From positions 1-7,675 of the forward strand of contig JAOZTW010000232.1 in assembly GCA_029938985.1 (NCBI GenBank): a stretch of DNA of 7,675 nucleotides, written 5' to 3'. Below, one piece after another: positions 5,718-7,675 of this stretch. The position numbers and the translations under genes are program-made. Numbering within the stretch: position 1 is the first letter of the stretch; every line of letters starts with the position of its first letter. This DNA is from Bacteroidales bacterium. Lineage in GTDB: Bacteria > Bacteroidota > Bacteroidia > Bacteroidales > JAOZQN01. The notes under the pieces are model-generated. The model was given only the letters and a program-made list of their open reading frames with translations, was not told the origin of the DNA and searched no databases.

Positions 5718-7532
5718 ATGAAAAAAACTGCAATTTTAATAAGTCTAATACTATTACTGAATAACCTTTTGTTTGCTCAAAGTTATAAATACGAATTCAA
5801 TGGAATTGTACAACACGCCAACAATCCAATTAAAAACGTAAATATAAAAATCTATCAAGGAGAAAATTTAATAGTAGATAAAAACACACTATTAAATGGC
5901 TATTTTAAATTTAAACTGAAATTTAATACCGAATATTTTTTAATGGTAACAAAAGACGGATATAAAACAAAGAATATTTTTATCTCTACAAAAATAGAAA
6001 ATATTACATCTGATATAAAATCAGATTTCTTTGCTATCAATATAAACGAAGGTAGTGGTATCGAAGCAATGCTCGAACTACAACTCGCAAGCAACGGAGA
6101 CCTGATAACCGAAGGAGAAGAGGCACAAAATAAAATAGAACAAGCAAACAGAACTGCACGAAAAATATTAAATCGTGCATACATAACTGCTGATTCTCTA
6201 ATAAAACAAGCAACATCTTACAAAGACGAAATATATGCAATATTAGAAGACAATAAAAATAATACAAATAAAAACAACGATATTCCAAATGCAAATGAAA
6301 TTGATTACAAAGAAGAAAACATTGTTATTGATAAATACGTAAACGTAAATCCCAACGCAAAAATAGCAACAATTCAAGACACACTAAATATTATTAACGA
6401 CCTAATAAATTCGGACAGTGACAAAATGACTCTAATTAGACTACAACTACAACAAGCAATAAATACAAACGACACATCACAAATAAGACTATTACAAGAA
6501 CAGCTAGTATTATTTGACGACCAAATTAAAATGTTGAAAAAATTAGCAAAAATGTATGAACGACAAATAACTATACAAAATTTAGAACTTAGCAAAAATA
6601 GACTTTTAATAATATCTATATCTGTATTTTTATTTTTTATTCTAATAATACTATTTTTTATCGCATTTTTGTATAAAAGAAAACTAAAAAGTAATAAAAA
6701 ATTATTTGAATTAAATACAAATTTGAAAAAACAAAAAGACGAAATACACGAAGTAAACAAATATATAAAAACGAGTATAAAATATGCAAAAGAAATACAA
6801 GAAATTATTCTACCATTTGAAAGTGAAATTAACCAACACTTCGAAAATTTTATTATATTTAAGCCAAAAGATGTCGTTTCTGGAGATTTCTATTGGTACC
6901 ATGAAATAAATACAGGAAACAAATACAGCTCATTAATTGCAGTAGTGGATTGTACTGGACATGGAATACCTGGAGCTTTTATGAGTATTCTCGGTTATAA
7001 TATTCTTAATCATATTATTATAGATAAAAAAATTTACGAGCCAAGCATAATTCTCGAAGAACTGGACAAAGAAATAATAAAATCGTTAAAACAAGAGCAA
7101 ACAAAAAATATAGACGGAATGGATATTATTTTATGTAAATTACAAAAAGTAAATGAAAAATTAAATGTTTCTTTTGCTGCCGCCAAAAGAACACTATTTT
7201 TATATAACAGTCAAACACAACAAATAGAAAAAATAAAAGGAACCAGACGCTCAATTGGTGGGCAACTAAAAGTAATAAAAGTTGAAAATTTTGAAACCAT
7301 TAAAGTAAAAACAAATAAAAATGATATAATTTATTTATTCTCCGATGGTTACATAGACCAATGTAACATAGAACGAAAACGATTTGGAACAAAAAAACTA
7401 ACAGAACTATTAACAAAAAATGCAACAAAACCAATGCAAGAACAACATAAAAATATAGAAAAAGCACTCAACGATTACCAACAAACAACAAGCCAACGTG
7501 ATGATATTACTTTTGTTGGTATCAAAATTTGA
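5718..7532 (+). CDS. Membrane SpoIIE-family Ser/Thr phosphatase with periplasmic CRD-like sensor domain
   Basis: This 604-residue protein has an N-terminal signal sequence (1-20, ending LLFAQ). Residues ~25-90 form a carboxypeptidase-regulatory-like beta domain (FNGIVQHANNPIKNVNIKIY, then GYFKFKL, then VTKDGYKTK). Long helical, coiled-coil-prone segments (~113-175, ~215-292) follow, then one transmembrane helix at ~295-318 and a basic stop-transfer YKRKLK, so the C-terminus is cytoplasmic. A linker helix (KYIKTSIKYAKEIQEIILP) leads to a SpoIIE/PP2C-like domain at ~376-603. The metal-binding and catalytic motifs look intact: SGDFYW (Asp390), VVDCTGHGIPGAFMS (Asp411), DGMDI, FSDGYIDQ (Asp543) and QRDDIT (Asp595, Asp596). 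Enzymes of this family use Mn2+ or Mg2+ to remove phosphate from Ser/Thr, typically on STAS-domain anti-sigma antagonists; no such substrate is encoded here. The usual AGAN/P loop reads AAAKRTL (487-493). It follows the propeller gene by 2 bp with no promoter between them. The family name does not imply sporulation. The phosphatase call is secure; the signal sensed is unknown. Confidence 0.95.
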   Translation: MKKTAILISLILLLNNLLFAQSYKYEFNGIVQHANNPIKNVNIKIYQGENLIVDKNTLLNGYFKFKLKFNTEYFLMVTKDGYKTKNIFISTKIENITSDIKSDFFAININEGSGIEAMLELQLASNGDLITEGEEAQNKIEQANRTARKILNRAYITADSLIKQATSYKDEIYAILEDNKNNTNKNNDIPNANEIDYKEENIVIDKYVNVNPNAKIATIQDTLNIINDLINSDSDKMTLIRLQLQQAINTNDTSQIRLLQEQLVLFDDQIKMLKKLAKMYERQITIQNLELSKNRLLIISISVFLFFILIILFFIAFLYKRKLKSNKKLFELNTNLKKQKDEIHEVNKYIKTSIKYAKEIQEIILPFESEINQHFENFIIFKPKDVVSGDFYWYHEINTGNKYSSLIAVVDCTGHGIPGAFMSILGYNILNHIIIDKKIYEPSIILEELDKEIIKSLKQEQTKNIDGMDIILCKLQKVNEKLNVSFAAAKRTLFLYNSQTQQIEKIKGTRRSIGGQLKVIKVENFETIKVKTNKNDIIYLFSDGYIDQCNIERKRFGTKKLTELLTKNATKPMQEQHKNIEKALNDYQQTTSQRDDITFVGIKI

Positions 7533-7596
7533 AAAAAATCCGTATAATTAAAATAACACTGTAATTTGCATTTATGAAAAATACCCAATTGATGTC

Positions 7597-7630
7597 TTAT
7601 TTATTTGCACCACTTGTGCAAAATAAATAA
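7597..7630 (+). terminator. Hairpin downstream of the phosphatase gene, possible terminator
   Basis: The arms 7597-7610 and 7616-7630 pair over 14 bp with one bulged A and a 5-nt loop (CACTT). The loop-proximal GCAC/GTGC is the only GC-rich part; the rest is A/T. A T5 run follows at 7637-7641 after a short gap. It lies 64 bp after the stop, in the right place to end the transcript, but the stem is weak and the T-run is displaced, so termination is not certain. Confidence 0.45.
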
Positions 7631-7675
7631 CTAAAGTTTTTGCTTTCATTTTATATTGATTATCAATAATTTATA

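Noticed and set aside
6374..6760. 128-codon minus-strand open frame
   Set aside because: It lies wholly antisense to the phosphatase gene, where the domain signals are clear. Its Cys/Ser/Phe-rich, low-complexity translation is a reverse-strand artefact.
5718..7532. Sporulation function suggested by the SpoIIE name
   Set aside because: SpoIIE-type phosphatase domains are widespread in non-sporulating Bacteroidota. Nothing else in the window relates to sporulation.
7574..7630. 18-codon + strand ORF after the phosphatase gene
   Set aside because: It is tiny, has no recognisable start context, and its second half coincides with the hairpin at 7597-7630, which explains the sequence better.

Overview
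The window comes from an AT-rich member of the Bacteroidota. Three lines of evidence support this: a C-terminal type IX secretion (T9SS) sorting domain on the first gene, a PD40/OmpA multidomain envelope protein, and a Bacteroidota-type promoter (TTTG, 19 bp, TAnnTTTG). Starts are preceded by A-rich stretches rather than a Shine-Dalgarno sequence. UGG encodes Trp and UGA is used as a stop, so the code is standard. The sequence does not allow a finer taxonomic placement.

Layout: all four genes are on the + strand. (1) Bases 1-455 hold the 3' end of a large secreted protein: a cadherin-like (CADG/He_PIG) domain followed by a T9SS type A sorting domain. (2) Bases 456-709 are non-coding and carry a palindrome (485-517), a long imperfect inverted repeat (554-630) and a possible minus-strand promoter (647-681). 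(3) Bases 710-3805 encode a 1031-residue exported protein with TPR, PD40 propeller, carboxypeptidase-regulatory-like (CRD) and C-terminal OmpA domains, the same order as the T9SS protein PorE. About 270 residues in its middle look like three degenerate extra OmpA modules. (4) Bases 3806-3945 hold a second copy of the palindrome and a 27-bp tandem duplication that assembles a promoter. (5) Bases 3946-5715 encode an exported protein of unrecognised family with propeller-like blades. (6) Only 2 bp further on, bases 5718-7532 encode a membrane SpoIIE-type Ser/Thr phosphatase with a CRD-like domain on its periplasmic side. (7) Bases 7533-7675 hold a hairpin that may be a terminator and a small palindrome.

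How the genes may work together (inference): the last two genes look like one transcription unit, pairing an exported propeller-like protein with a transmembrane phosphatase whose sensor faces the periplasm. The preceding gene encodes a peptidoglycan-binding propeller/CRD protein. A plausible reading is an envelope-sensing module that signals to a cytoplasmic phosphatase. No STAS, anti-sigma or response-regulator partner lies in the window, so its output is unknown. The first gene is probably only a neighbour, as T9SS cargo genes are scattered in these genomes.
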